This document shows, one piece after another, positions 1 through 13,242 of a stretch of 64,000 bases of DNA (position 1 is the stretch's first letter; each line of letters begins with the position of its first letter). The notes beneath the pieces are model-generated. The model was not told the origin of the DNA. It saw only the letters and a program-made list of their open reading frames with translations, and did not search any database. The DNA is from Aralia elata. Taxonomy: Eukaryota > Streptophyta > Magnoliopsida > Apiales > Araliaceae. Where the stretch lies: NCBI GenBank assembly GCA_034770075.1, contig CM068382.1, forward strand, positions 10,248,685 through 10,312,684, written 5' to 3'. A program made the position numbers and the translations under genes.

Positions 1-530
1 TATTTTAGGACAAGAATACCTTTATTTAAGCTATCCCATAAACAAACACGTGACTAATCTCATAAAAGATAAAATAGTTAATAGGATTACTAATCCTACG
101 GCTATAGTCCATGATATTATAATCCCTTCAAAATAGTCATTTCAAACAAACAGTCAAACTGATCATTCGCTAAACAATAAAGAGTTTGGCACCAGACAAG
201 TTTTTCTTGATAAAACTGCGGATGCAGCTCTTTACTATATTATCGCCATCGATATAGCAAAGAGTGCATTTACTGCACCGTTAAATCAGTTCTTGTTCAA
301 CCACTGCAGCTCTTTATTTGCTAGACCAATTATAGGAAAATTTTGCATCCACGGTTTTTGCCACGGTTTATCCGGTACCTGTTGCTTTATCATTCTCTAA
401 ACTTCACTACCAAATTTGGAACAACACACTTAGTTTGGAAAACATACCTACTCATATTTCCAAGACTGCTTAACAAATATTTACATCAACTTTCATATTG
501 AATTCTAAGTGAACAAAACTTCTTTTGCAG
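1..530 (+). other. Intron sequence upstream of the root-cap exon
   Basis: AT-rich sequence with no open frame resembling the missing N-terminus. It ends in a pyrimidine-rich acceptor at 521-530. Inferred to be intron of the root-cap gene; the first exon is presumably beyond the left edge. Confidence 0.5.
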
Positions 531-1249
531 GGAGGAAACCAAAGTGTGATGGATATGGCTCTCTATGCTATGATCCTAGGTTCGTTGGTGGTGATGGAGT
601 AATGTTCTACTTCCATGGAGCAAAGGGAAGTGACTTTGCTGTTGTCTCGGACGACAATCTGCAAATCAATGCCCACTTCATAGGGAGTCGACCCACAGGG
701 AGGACCCGTGATTATACATGGGTTCAAGCCCTCTCAGTCATGTTCGACACCCACACCATTGTCCTTGCAGCTAAGCGAATCTCACATTGGGATGACAAGG
801 TTGATGCTCTTACGGTGAGGTGGGATGGGGAGGTAGTCATCATCCCCACAGACGGCGAGGCTGAATGGAGGACTAAAAGTGAAGAAAGACAAGTGGTAGT
901 CGAAAGAACCGATGACACTAACACTGTTAAATTGACAGTAGGTGGATTGGTGGAAATGGATGTGAAGGTGACCCCAATAGGGGAAAAAGAAAACAAGGTT
1001 CACAACTATCAATTACCATCCGATGATGCTTTTGCTCATTTGGAGACACAATTTAGGTTCTTTAACCCCTCGGATCTTGTCGAGGGAATTCTGGGAAAGA
1101 CTTTTAGGCCAGGATATGTAAGCCCTGTGAAAAGAGGGGTGCCTATGCCAATGATGGGTGGGGAGGACAAGTACCAAACTCCATCACTTTATTCTCCTCT
1201 ATGCATGGTGTGCAGGTTTCAAAGACCATCTGCTATTGCTACAATATAG
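531..1249 (+). CDS. Root-cap / LEA-related protein, last exon (5' part outside window)
   Basis: The exon opens after a clear acceptor (tcttttgcag, ending at 530) and runs about 239 codons to a TAG stop. The reading frame seen upstream of 531 starts at GTG within the intron end and is not a real start. The C-terminal third has the signature of the plant Root_cap family: FNPSDLVEGILGKTFRPGY, then a PMPMMGG stretch, then paired cysteines in SPLCMVCRF. The N-terminal part carries the CDGYGSLCYDPRFVGGDG and FYFHGAKGSDF motifs usual in this family. These proteins are annotated as late-embryogenesis-abundant-related or root-cap proteins; most are secreted and their biochemical role is unknown. The codon at the acceptor is split 1/2, so at least one coding exon with signal peptide lies further 5'. 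I see no exon in 1-530. Confidence 0.85.
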
Positions 1250-3040
1250 AGTTAGTCATCTCAATCAATCAACAAAATTTTACCTTTTTCTTTGTTAATT
1301 AAGAAATTAAATTATATATATGTCTGAAGATGTCTTATGGCATCTTAATAATGTGAATAAGGGCCACAATTTGTGCCCATTTGATATAAACCATTATTAT
1401 TATATGTTACCTAGTATGATTTCTTTATTGGTTATGAGAAAGTAATATATGGGGTAAATTCTTGAAGCCATCTCTACAATCGGAATTAAGAGCACTGGTA
1501 CTGCTGCATCAAGCATGTCTAAAACCTTTGAGCAAGCACTACCTATCGATCTCAATGGAAAAAATAAGAAAGCTTATTTTGGGCATAGGGTGTACATTTT
1601 AAACAAAATGGTAGCTAGAGATCCTAGAAATTCTCGCATATATAGCTAACACAAAGTTCTAGCTAAAAATTTTATAAATTAACGAATGCATCAGCAGATT
1701 TGAACAAGGGCCGGTTAAATCAAGCAATAGAAAGGCTAGCTAAAGAAGAACAATTGTTTGTAAACAACAATCAACAATATGTTGGTACAATTAACACGTT
1801 TCTAAAAAAAAACTTGTGTATTTTCTCAGCTTTGTCAATTTCATATTTAATCAACGCATCTAAGGCCTTTGATTCAGCTGCAAGTTCTGATACTTCTGCA
1901 GAATAAATAGGGAGAGACAAGTTGCATGGCATTTAAATTTACATATTCTACAATTGTGGACAAACGAAAGAAATTTAGATGATGTAATATATATGTGTGC
2001 GTGTATATATAAAGCAGAGAAATAATAGCATATCATCGGAATATTTGATACAATCAGAAATGTTCGAAATATAGATGTAATATATACGTGTGTGTATATA
2101 AATACCGATGATTTCCACATAGTACTGTTTGGTTTGGGAGAATTGGAATGAGCATTCCAAAATTAAGGAATGTTGGTTCTTTTATGTTTGGTTTTAGTTA
2201 AAAGGGGTTACTTTAAAAAGGAGAGAGAACGAACATTCTAATGAAATGAATGGATTACTTAAAAGGAAAGGGAATGAGTATTCTAGTGGAATGTTTAATT
2301 ATATGTTTAAAAGAATACTAGAATGCTTAATTATATGTTTAAAGGAATGCTTATTCCGTCAGGATGGGTAAAAATTGACTATTTTATTTCAATCGACAAA
2401 CTTATAAAAAACTCTCAATCGCTTAAAATTGTGTAACTTCTCGTTCTGACCAAACATATAAATATGAATGTCCATTCCATTCTCATTCTCATTCTCATTC
2501 CAATGTTGTAATCAAACATACTATAAGTTTCTAAGTTGAGGCGCATTGAGGCTAAATTGCGCCCAAATGCATACTATTATATTGAAATTTCTGATACGCA
2601 GGAAAATTTGCTTTTTAAAAATAATCAATAAATTTTATGAAAGCATGAAAAAAAAATGACATTTTGCATCAACTTAGTTTTACTATAAGGAACCTATCAA
2701 ATCTCAAATGAGTTATTTTAGTATATGGACACGATAATTGATATCATATTTATTAGTATCTTATTGCACACCCGCATCACGATTCATGAAATACCATTTG
2801 TATTACCCAGAATTGGTGCTTTCATGCTTGTAAAACTGTATGGAGCATTTCTAAAGAAGATGCAGCCTTTTCTTTCTAAGGTATATACTATATAGTGGGT
2901 AAAGCCACCCCTTTTCCATCTGTGTAGCAGTGTAGGAGTCTATTCCAAACATGATAAGCATTGACAACGTAAAACATTCTTAGTGCATTATACACTTGTG
3001 ACAATGAGCGCTTATGACAGAACTAAAATGCAGGATCTCT
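1250..3040. other. Spacer between two convergent genes
   Basis: Holds the 3' UTR of the root-cap gene, a MITE (2121-2523), and the 3' flank of the beta-galactosidase gene. A 68-codon frame at 1700-1906 has no recognisable similarity and is probably chance. Confidence 0.5.
2121..2523. mobile_element. MITE with imperfect terminal inverted repeats
   Basis: The left end (agtactgtttggtttggg, then aattggaatgagc) and the reverse complement of the right end (atagtatgtttgattac, then attggaatgagaatgag) match imperfectly over about 40 bases. The inside is AT-rich with several GGAATG/CATTCC words and no coding capacity. The TGTTTGG-type ends resemble plant Tourist/Harbinger or hAT MITEs. I could not fix the target duplication. 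Confidence 0.6.
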
Positions 3041-6000
3041 TCATGTACAGGAAGCTTCAACTGCTAAACTCTTTGTAACTCCTACACATGGGTCACCAAA
3101 TCTGTCGATTGAGACAACAATGCTGCAACTCTTTGATCCAATGCAAGCCTGTACCATTTTTATTCAATTAAATAAGAATTTTATGTAAAAAGGTGAGGGA
3201 AAAAAAAACTTTTTATCGAATGAGTAGGAAAGATCAAACCTTCTGTACAACAGGAAGAGCCTTGTTACTGCTGCATCGACCGTGGCTAAAACTTCCACAT
3301 TTCCCATGAGGAGTTCCAAAGCTTGCAAACTTGATCGAAGAAATGACCTGACTTGGGTGAGGACACTCCAGTAAGACTGTAGGTCCCGATATCGTTCCTG
3401 TCTTTTGATCTGAAGTCCACGCGTCTACAGGAAGCGGGTGAGACTCTGACACTCGTGAGCACAAGCTTTCAACCTGTTTGGTAGCGAAAGATATCTGTGT
3501 GGGATCACCACCAATTTCCTCGAACAGTACTAGAATGTTCCCACTTGGTTTTAACCATGAGCGAGGGACGTGGTAGCTGCAAGATCAATGAATCAGAATG
3601 AATATTGCATGGAGAAATACTATCTAATTTTAGCAAATACTTACAATTGTTGGGTTGGTTTCCCACAGTTCTTGAGACATTTGCTTGAACTGTAACTTCC
3701 TCTGTAATTGCAAGAGTCAGTGCAACCACTTTTTGGAGCAGTATAAGTTGGCCAGTAACGCCCAACGCTTTGCCCATTTACCCATGCTTCACCTTTTCCC
3801 AACCCCGACATGTCCAGTGCAATCGGATCATCGCCAGTAGGGGCATCAAAAGTTGTCTGAACCATGTTTCTTACTCTATGTTAGTGTCAAAAAATTGAGT
3901 TCAAATCTTTTCAGAATAAAAAGATTAATCAAGGAAAAGAAGAGAAAAATAAAAGTAAAAATTAAGAAATTGCCACTAAAGAAAATCCTTCATGTAAGGC
4001 AGCTCTACTTCAACTATTGCTACTTAGTATTTATAAGAACTGAGGATTGATTGTACAGTTTCTTTTAAACTTATCAGCTGTATTACAAAATGCTAATAAA
4101 AATTCAAAAATGTATATACTATATAAAATCAGAGGGGTGCAGAATCTGCATATCTTAGGCATATGTAAACGTGAAAGAGTTATTCACTTGCATTATCCGT
4201 TTTCTGAGATCAACTTTGAAACTCTACATTTCAGTCCAACTAACTACCCTTACATTCATAGTTAGTTTGAAATCTGAAACATTGTACACTTGGACTCATT
4301 TCTCACTTTTTATCAACATGATCATTTCATAATCAAGATCCATCCTTCCCTTTGAGAAAATTGTACATGAAATAGAAGTATTATGACATTACCTTGTACC
4401 ATATTAATGGTTGCTTTGTAGGTAAAGTGGACTGTGACATCCAGAGTGAGGAACTCCCAGTATACAGGCCTAACCCTTCCCCTTTTAGTCCAACCTGCAT
4501 GGTCGGATACCAAGATGGGAGACAGTAGATGTGAATATTATCGAATGTAATTTTAAGCAGCACAATGTGTAGCCACGCGGAGGAATAAAATCTTATTTTA
4601 CAACTATTACACTGCAATTAAATCAGTTCTGTGACTCACCTCATTTTCGAATATGACAGCATTTGCAGAGGAAGTATTATATGTGTATAAATGTTCACTT
4701 TAAGTTTATGGTCCAATGTTTAACTCTCAACGAATACAATTAATTTACAACTGATAAAACATATTTCAGCACATTCTGAAACACAAATATAACCAACCTG
4801 ATATGTCCATTGCTGTGACGAGAGATCAATAGTAGAGCCACTCTTTGAGTCTTTCAGCTGCACTGGACCGGTGATCCCAGCACCTGTTTTATCAAAGAAT
4901 GCTCCATAATTCTGCAGACAGTGCTAGTAGTTAGATAATACTTCTTGCTAGTGATATTTTTCTGGTTAGAAATTTCTCAGCAATTTACAACAAATAAATG
5001 AAGAAACAACACACAAGAATATGAAGCAGATAACAATCTTTTAACTTTATTCATTGCTTACATAAAAAATTAAGAAGGTCAAACCTGAAGTCCCACTGTC
5101 AAACTCAAGAGATCGAATCTGTTTGTTCCAGGTACGAGGGTAATGGGAACATCCATGGAAACTTTAGGATTACTGTAACTTCCTATTCCATTCCCTACAA
5201 AACAACCATAATGTAATTACAAAAATAAGTATAGAAGTGAGCAGTGCACACCAGTAGAGACATTATAGAACACGACTACGTTCCCCGTTTAAATCCGTAA
5301 GAAGCAAGCCAATAAACATATATACTTTCTTGATAAAAGTTTTACAATATCAGGATAGGCACCATGCAGAAGCTACTACCTCAATCTTTCATGCATATAC
5401 CTTTAGGCATAAGGCGTCTTGGTACTCTATTATATATCATGGGCTATGATTAGTGTAATTGACATATCAAAGCATTAGAAGGCAAATTAGCACAAGAAGG
5501 TTATTTCATCTACCGACCCATTGTTTGGTGATTGATCTTTTTTTTTTTTTGATCAGCATTGTTGGTGACTGACATACTTGGTTATGCACTAAAAAATGTT
5601 CTGGATATACTTACTATGTACTCTGGACACAAGATTGCCAATACCTTTTCATGGTTTCTAGTAATCCCAAGTAATACTTTTTTTCACAGTAAACAGTGAT
5701 AGTGAAACATAGATCTAAACAGAGAAAAACAGCATTTTAGAATCTTGTCCTTAAATATCATTGAAATGCCATCACCTGCAAGCTTCCCATTTACAAAAGC
5801 ATGAAGGACATGACCAAGTGATTCCGCATGCAGCACTGTTTGAGATCCATCTTCAAGGAAAGGCTCATCGCCTTTTACATCAATCCTGCAGAAAGAGAAC
5901 AGGGAATTTTTTTTTCAAATACTGCAGTTCCAGAAGGTGTAAGCTCAGCAATGAATAGGTAGCTACCTTAATGAATACCACAAATAATCGCTCTTATCAG

Positions 6001-9000
6001 CTGTCGTATTTATTTGCTCCAATAATCCAGCTTTTGTGAATGCGCTGTTACTTGAGATACCTACAGGTTCATTAACCGAAGTCCAACCAGACAGGAATGC
6101 TTTAGAAGAACTAATGTCATCTTCCAAAACGTTTCTGACAAATCTTGGAACCGTGGACATAGAGTTGATCTATCACATGAAAGTTGTATAAAATTAGCTT
6201 GTGCTACTCTATTTCATCAGTAAAGATGAATGGTGTACTCATTATCATGATTACAATTAGAAAAGAAGTAATAAAATATGCACAGAAGCCGCAATTAAAT
6301 CATTAATCTAGTTTATTTAAATTGATTAGGATAAAGTCTGACTTTCCAAATATCAGAAATAGTTGAAAACTCAACGGCACTATAAAAGTATTTCACAACA
6401 AGCATCTGAGATATCAATCCAAAAACCAAAAATTGACTAGCAACATACCTAAATTATGATCATAAATTATTAACACTTTTTAAATTGACTTATTTCTCAA
6501 CAATTGTAGATGAAGTTGGATAAAAAGGCAAGTAAGAATCAGGCGTACCAACTTACTTTAGCCGAATGGGTGACTGGGACTGTTATTTGATTGCATTAAC
6601 TTTATTATGTGTATCAAGGAGTTGAGTCTTAACCATAACTAAAACTAAGTGACTGCACATTGATGGACATTTCTCCTGACCAAAGTTCAGGACAGATACA
6701 CTTTCTGAAATCTAGTTTCCATGAGAATTACAATGCTAAACGCATTAATGAGCTTTTAGATCAACTGGTTGCTTGCAACATACAAACAATCCAAGCAAGA
6801 AGGTAATGTTCATTGGGAATGCCACAATTCGACAGCTTGAAGTGAGCAGTTTTAAATACCATTAATTCGTAAGATCTACTGAAGTAGAGCAAGGAAGGTA
6901 ATGAAATCAAACCTAAGCTCGTTCTACAAAAATAAATAAATAACTAATCTAGTTAAAAGAATGAATCAAACCAAGCATATAGGTAAATCTTGAGTGAGAT
7001 ATATTCAGAAAACTTTTGTTCAAATCAAATTTGGAAACTAAAAAGGAACTCCTGCGTGAGTCAGAACCACAGACCATGCAGGCAGGCAATATAAGCTTAA
7101 CTAAAACAGGCTGACGGGCAAACCTTTGCAGTATTGAGGACTACATTCTTGCAGTCAGGTAAGATGCTCACAGACCATGCAGGCAAGTAGTACGACTTGC
7201 CATTAAAGCTCACATGGGCATCAGAACTAGTACCAAAATTGGCAAGGAAAGCAGCACATGACCCTGATCCGGTTTTATAAACACTGGCCTAAAACAGGAA
7301 AGAATCCATGTTAAAGAAAGCAATATACAACACTTCAAAGCATGCAAGGACATTTATAAGTAAAATATTGCACGCCTATAGTCTAGCACCTAATGGGCAT
7401 CCTTAATTCACAACTAACCTCACATTGAAACCAACTCCATGTGGCACCAAGTCTACATGAATCAGAAATCGCACAGACATGTCTACATCAATTTTTTTTT
7501 TCCAAAAATTGATTTTATATATTGGTATCAACAGAAAGTTGCGGGCAGTTAAGTACATCTCTGTCCTTCATTATAGTGAGTTAATGTGAACAGATATTCT
7601 TAGTGAAAATAATAATTCCTATCATTATTCCTAGGCTATCTACGTTTGCAAAAATGATGCATCACATAGGACAATTTGTACTAATTTAATACCAGAACTA
7701 TTTTATCCCTTGATTAGTCCTTTATTTAATCCCATAAGCTATGTTTTGTTATTTCTAAGGTCATTTTATGATGGATTATAATCCCAAGAGGAGAGGTGGG
7801 GACCGTGGGGTATTATATAATCCTCTTTTTGAGGTATCAAATGACCTTACATATGATAACAAATAGTCAGTCGGATTAAATAACTGACTAATCATGGGAC
7901 AAAAAGTCCCTAAAGGTATTAAATTAGTACAAATAGTTCTATCCTATGCATTATCTTTGCAGACAAACATAGCCTTAGAGATTTCCCAAATTTTAAGGGA
8001 AGCCTAATTAATGATCATACATTTAAATATCAGAAGCCAAGAACGCAAGTTGTTACACTTAAACATGTCACATAATAATGGACATATGCAAAAACTTTGT
8101 ATTACGCATATAACAACTCAAATTATTTAAGAAGGCTTAAGAATGGAATAACAGTGCATGAAATAATGACACCAGGTGAGATATGTTAACATGAACCACC
8201 AAAGACAGAGCTTCCTGCAAAGTAGTTCGATCCAATTATATAAATTTGGATGATAAAGGGATTGCTGATGTTTGTTCAAAAGATAGGCATTGCTATAGGA
8301 TAAAGTCATCATCTGGAATTTTCATACACCATAGTGGATGTAATTTCCATTTTCTAAGAGCTAAGAATCTAAGTATTCCATATTACCTTTATATTATTGA
8401 AGATGATCTTCATGATGTGAATGGAACTCAATTCATGCACTAACAATAAATAAGTGCTTACCAAGTAGAAGGAAAATGCTAATTAATGAGCAGAACTCTA
8501 CTATTTAGCAAATTTTATACTCATTTCTGTGGTAGAATTTCAGAAAAATTTTATTTGCAGGCATAGGTGAGTGATTAAGATTACAAAGGAATGAAGTATG
8601 TGGAGACCCTAAATACTCTCATCTCAGAATATGCTTATATACCATGTGAATCAGGGATGAACGCAATGCTCTTCAACCGTAGTAACTGAATGTCGGGACT
8701 TGTTCATCCCTTTTGACCGACATTGATCAAGGAGCATAGGAGTACAGGCATACCTCTAAATTTGAACCAAGAGAAGTAGTTACTGGATCTGTTGCCACCA
8801 GTGCTTCTTCGCAAAGCTTTATGGCCTTGTGTAGATCTTTTAGGTGGCCCCACTTAGGTTGTCTAAGAAGTCCTGCAATGCACAGAGAAAATAAAACCTG
8901 TTACATATGTAAGGCATAGTTTTATAGCATATATAAGAATTAAGGAAGTATTTTCTTTGAAGATGATAAGACTAATATGAGCTGACCAACTGCGGTCCAT

Positions 9001-11499
9001 TGTGCTTCTTTTTCTCAAAAATAGCAAAATATAAATTTATAGCTGTTTTGAAGACTATTGAAATTGCAGTAAATTGTAGATGGAAATTCTGTGCGATGAA
9101 TAAGAAATTATGACCGGTGGTTGCATTTAGGTACTAGAACTGCACGGCGTAGTTGTGTAGCATATTAGGCAGTAGAACATTTGAATTGTTCATAATTGAA
9201 CTAAAAGCATACCATACTCATCGAGTGGAGCATCATAATCATAGCTGGTAGCAATAAATGGTCCACCGGTAGTCCGGCCAAAGTTAGTTCCTCCATGATA
9301 CTGATAAAAAGCAACCAAAACATTTCTGATATGTAAGTTTGCCATCATATCAGTTCAAAGTTTCAGGTTTATTTGAGTTAAACTGTATCGTGGTCATCTT
9401 TAAAACTTGCATAAGACCTACAGAATAGAGTACCATGTAATAGTTTTGAAAGGTGCCACCATGCTGATAAAAGCGTGCTACTGCGAAAGCAAGGTCTTCC
9501 ACAGGTCTGTATGGGACAGCATCACCAAATGAAAGAAACCTAAATATTTTAAATAATCAAATGGTTGGAAGTTAATATCAGTAATGAACTCCTGTCTAAA
9601 CCACTCAATTCAACTGAACAATGCCTTTCATCTCAAAACTAGAAGGAGTAGGCTGAAACTCCTAACGGACTAACAAGCCAAAAAATGATTTGAAAGATTT
9701 GGAAGCATAAATTTTACCATCCAGTCCAATTCTCAGTCCACATTTTAGGTTTCTTATCAGAATTTGGGGTGAACGAGTCACAGTAAAACCCATTGCAAGT
9801 GTTGATCTGTAAAGCAAAATGAAATGTTAAATAACCTGTCACTACTCTACAACAATAAATTAAAGTAAGATAACTGATGTTAATAAACTACTGTATAAGC
9901 TGAAAACCTAGAACTCACAAGGGGATCAGGAGCATCTGATTGCTGGCACATTACCCAGGGAACCCCAGTATTAAGAGATGTAGCCATGGTTGCTGCCCAA
10001 TTAACATAAGTCTTGGCAGCAGGTCCATAATGTGACTGGACGTTTCCATATTCATTTTCTATCTGGCATTTAGATGAAATAAGTAAATAAAAAATATATA
10101 TATAAAAGAAGAAGAAACCAGCATCTGTTAATTACCTCCATAACAGAAAGTCATATGGATTTATTAAGAAAACATCAATTTATTGACACAGAACACTCCC
10201 CCAGGATAATATTGCATAATTCTGGTATCCATTTTATTACTTTAATCAATTTTATTATACAAAAGAATGTTAACAAGTAACCTGAGATAAAATAATTGGT
10301 CCGCCTTGTGATGCATATAGATTTTCTTGCTTCATTATGTCCACAATCTTGGCCGTGAAACGCTTCATCTCCACCTAAAACAGAAACTTTTTAATGAAAA
10401 TTTACTTATCAAGTAAATAAGTTCCAAATTAACATCACTAAAAGAGTAAGGGAGGAAAACCTTGAACGGCTCATTATCAGTTCGAAACTGAATTCCAGGT
10501 ATGAAATGCAACCAAAGTGGAAATCCACTGTTCAAAAATAGAAATCAAAGCACATACTTAAATACTACCAACATATCCTTGATTTATATAGAAAAATGCA
10601 GGTAGACATTATAAACAGTAGCATATAATCTTTACCCGTAATTCCACTCAGCACAGACATAAGGACCTATTCGTAGATGAGCATATAGACCAGCATCCCC
10701 AACCAACTTAATGAACTTAACCAAATCATTCCTTCCTTCAAAATCATACTGCATAAATAGTTTCGTGACGTATCAGTAATACACATAATCCAAATTTCGT
10801 TATTCTTTATCCATTTCCTTACTTCAATCTAGTTAATCAAATTCAATATTTCTAACTTGGAGACGGAAAGAAATAGAAGAATAACTCCTGTTTGGTTGCT
10901 GGTAAAGGAAATTAGCATTCAAAACCTTTAAGCACAATTTCCTATTTGCTTAGTTCAATTGATCTTAATATATCCGGAAATTCAAAGATCAAGGTACGAA
11001 CTATTGAAATTTTCGTTTCCTTCCCTTTTTAACGTCCACTTTCTCAGCAACCAAACGGAGGCTAGCTAAAATAAGAATTATAAAAGCTATAAACACGGCA
11101 GCAAAAATGTGAAATTAACAAAAATAACCTGGTTTCGAATTGGTTCATGCAAATTCCAGAAGACATACGTCTCGATTACATCTAGTCCTCCATCTTTAGA
11201 TTTCTGAATAAGGTCTGGCCACATCTGCATTTTCACAGTGACATATACATTATCCACCGACAAAATTAGAGCGGGAAACAGAGAGTTCTAGACAGAGAAA
11301 AAGTAAGAGAGAGAGAATCAGGCCCACTCACGTCAGGAGTGCTGCGAGGATAATGAATGGAACCGGAAACCAAAACCCTTCGCTTGCCGTCGATCACTAT
11401 AGCGCGATGATCGTAGGTCACATTGGCTCCAAACGTGGTCGTTATAACAACTCCGAGCAAAAACAACAACAAAATCATCGCACACTCTGTTCCTCTCAT
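3041..11499 (-). CDS. BGAL8: Beta-galactosidase, GH35, BGAL8 type (19 exons)
   Basis: Secreted/cell-wall exo-beta-galactosidase that removes terminal beta-D-galactose from wall polysaccharides. Exons (minus strand): 11499-11332, 11224-11129, 10748-10636, 10527-10461, 10374-10282, 10062-9919, 9806-9718, 9539-9434, 9300-9213, 8872-8754, 7288-7124, 6169-5967, 5885-5776, 5194-5085, 4911-4798, 4494-4393, 3856-3645, 3576-3240, 3148-3041. All junctions are GT-AG, phases agree, and the sum is 847 codons, the usual family length (about 850). The start is the ATG at 11499; the frame further 5' begins only with GTG. Residues 1-24 form a hydrophobic signal peptide ending TTTFG before ANVTYDHRA. The GH35 signature GGPIILSQIENEYG is split between exons 5 and 6 (acid/base Glu about 183); the nucleophile Glu is in KMWTENW (about 252). 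The last about 100 residues form a cysteine-rich SUEL/galactose-lectin domain. The tail reads as BGAL8 rather than the short BGALs; the paralogue assignment is inference. Confidence 0.93.
7632..7978. mobile_element. MITE in beta-galactosidase intron 10
   Basis: The first about 90 bases and the last about 90 bases are inverted copies: ctaggctat at the left against ctaaggctat as reverse complement of the right, both followed by the shared words caatttgtac/ctatttgtac and taatttaatacc. The interior is AT-rich and non-coding. It lies in a 1.5-kb intron, away from the splice sites. Confidence 0.7.
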
Positions 11500-11770
11500 A
11501 ATAACTATAACTAAACCACCACCGTCCACCGCCGTTCACTGCCTCTTACTCTATTATTATTCACCTTTAATCTTATTTAATGGCGCTACTTTTTGAAAAC
11601 ACTTTGTTGAAACAATTTATGCTTTGCTTTTTGGATTTGGATTGCTGTAACTTAGCCGCTTTGTCTACAAACAGTTTGTAGGTGGGAAAGGAATCAAAAA
11701 TAGAGGAAATACAGAAAGTGAAGCTTTCGTACGCCGGAGACGACACGCCACCTCCCTTGGCCTTGTTGCT

Positions 11771-11776
11771 CACGTG
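11771..11776. promoter_or_regulatory. G-box (CACGTG) upstream of the beta-galactosidase gene
   Basis: A palindromic CACGTG about 270 bp upstream of the beta-galactosidase ATG, reading GACACGTGAGC in gene orientation. This is the core of bZIP/bHLH sites and resembles ABRE elements. Its function is inferred from position only. Confidence 0.35.
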
Positions 11777-12049
11777 TCGTCGTCTTCTTCTTCTTTCTTT
11801 CTCTTGCTGCTGCTGCATTTACTACAGCTGAGCTGAGAGCTCTTTAATTTTATATTTCTTATTCTTCTATATTCGTCGTTTTCATTATTAATATTTCTGG
11901 TGAGGCTCGAAGAAAGGACAAGTGTGTAGCATTCAATAATTAGATTACATATAAATAATTAAATATACGGATTCTGATTCATCATTCAAGTAAGCTTAAA
12001 ATCAGCCGACAATTTTAAGAGTTTATAGAAACGACTTGTATTAATATTG

Positions 12050-12243
12050 AGGGTGCTTCTTATGTATGTCCTAAGGGCACACACTATACACAATAATCGA
12101 GAGAATATTCACTTGATTACTGTGCATATTCCTTTGATTTCTGCGTTTACACATAGATAAGAGAATATATACAGAAATAAAGAGAATATTCTCTCGATTC
12201 CTGTGTATAGTGTATGCCCTTAGGGCACACATTAAGAAAATCC
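12050..12243. mobile_element. Short palindromic MITE (about 195 bp)
   Basis: Almost the whole element is an inverted repeat. The words cctaagggcacacac and tatacacaataatcgaga at the left recur as cctaagggcatacac and tatacacaggaatcgaga on the opposite strand at the right. RNA from it would fold into one long hairpin. Confidence 0.7.
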
Positions 12244-12676
12244 TACATGGATATTAAATGTTTATAGTGTAAAAAGGAGGGGAAGGTGAGGTTCTCAAAA
12301 TAATATCGTTTTATATAATTAAATATATTTATATATAGGTATTTATAATTTTTTAAAATATTATTAAAAAAAATAATATACATATTAACAAATATTTAAT
12401 AAAATTGAATTGCGATCAACGTGGTGTATGCGATAAAATAAAATAAATTAAAACAGAACCATTCTTAATTCTTATGTATCACATATATGCATATATCTCG
12501 TAATCATAATTCACCTAAAATTTTTTGTAATATATAACAAGACTCTATTGATAATATAAAAAAATACCTCAAAAGCTTGAGATAACCCTCATCTCTCGTA
12601 CCATCTAATTAATAATATACTTTTTTTTGTAAATTATTCAAATAAAATTGTCCATTTTAAACTAAAATCCTAAATA

Positions 12677-12842
12677 TACTCTCTCAATCCCACAATTTTG
12701 GTGATATAATTTACTTTTCAACATTTCACTAATCACACCGCTAGTTATATTTGTAGCAAAAATTAAGATTATGTTTGAAGAAATAAAAGTCTCTAAATAA
12801 TCATTTTTCTGTAAGCGTTATATCTAATTTTGGGAGTGAGTA
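12677..12842. mobile_element. Stowaway-like MITE
   Basis: TA, then ctctctcaatcccacaattt at the left. The right end reads ctaattttgggagtgag, then TA. The termini are imperfect inverted copies and TA flanks both ends, the pattern of Tc1/mariner-derived Stowaway elements. Confidence 0.6.
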
Positions 12843-12862
12843 CTGAGTAGGCATGTTACATA

Positions 12863-13148
12863 CTACCTCCATTCCATAATAAGTGACTTTTTAGAAAAAA
12901 AAATTTGTTCCAATTTATCTGTCGTTTACAACTTTCTAGGAGAATCAATTATTTACTTTCCAATATCACCCCTAACTTCTCTCATTATCCCAAGAAATTT
13001 TCTCCTTTATATTAATAGTTTTCAACTTCCCATAAAGGGGTAGTGATGGAATTTCATACAAATTTTAATTATTAAATGATAGTATTAAATGACTTTCTTA
13101 ATTCATGTGCATGAAGCTAAAACGACACTTAATATGGAACCGAGGGAG
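12863..13148. mobile_element. Stowaway MITE with TA target duplication
   Basis: The left end ctacctccattccataata and the reverse complement of the right end, ctccctcggttccatatta, match well; TA flanks both ends (12861-12862 and 13149-13150). The CTCCCTCC-type terminus is characteristic of Stowaway elements. It lies 20 bp from the preceding Stowaway-like element. Confidence 0.8.
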
Positions 13149-13234
13149 TATAACATAATACTCATTATGTAATGAGTTGTTTTCCCATGTATTTTGCTAC
13201 ACCGTAAATTGAATGATTAGCCACTTGGCCCGTG

Positions 13235-13242
13235 CCACGTGG
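13235..13242. promoter_or_regulatory. Perfect palindromic G-box CCACGTGG
   Basis: An 8-bp palindromic G-box in spacer, 1.7 kb from the nearest start codon. The distance makes a role doubtful; listed as a sequence match only. Confidence 0.15.

Noticed and set aside
1700..1906. 68-codon frame beginning MNKGRLNQAIERLAKEEQ
   Set aside because: Helical-looking composition, but no upstream exon, no domain and no support; possibly a gene remnant but not callable.
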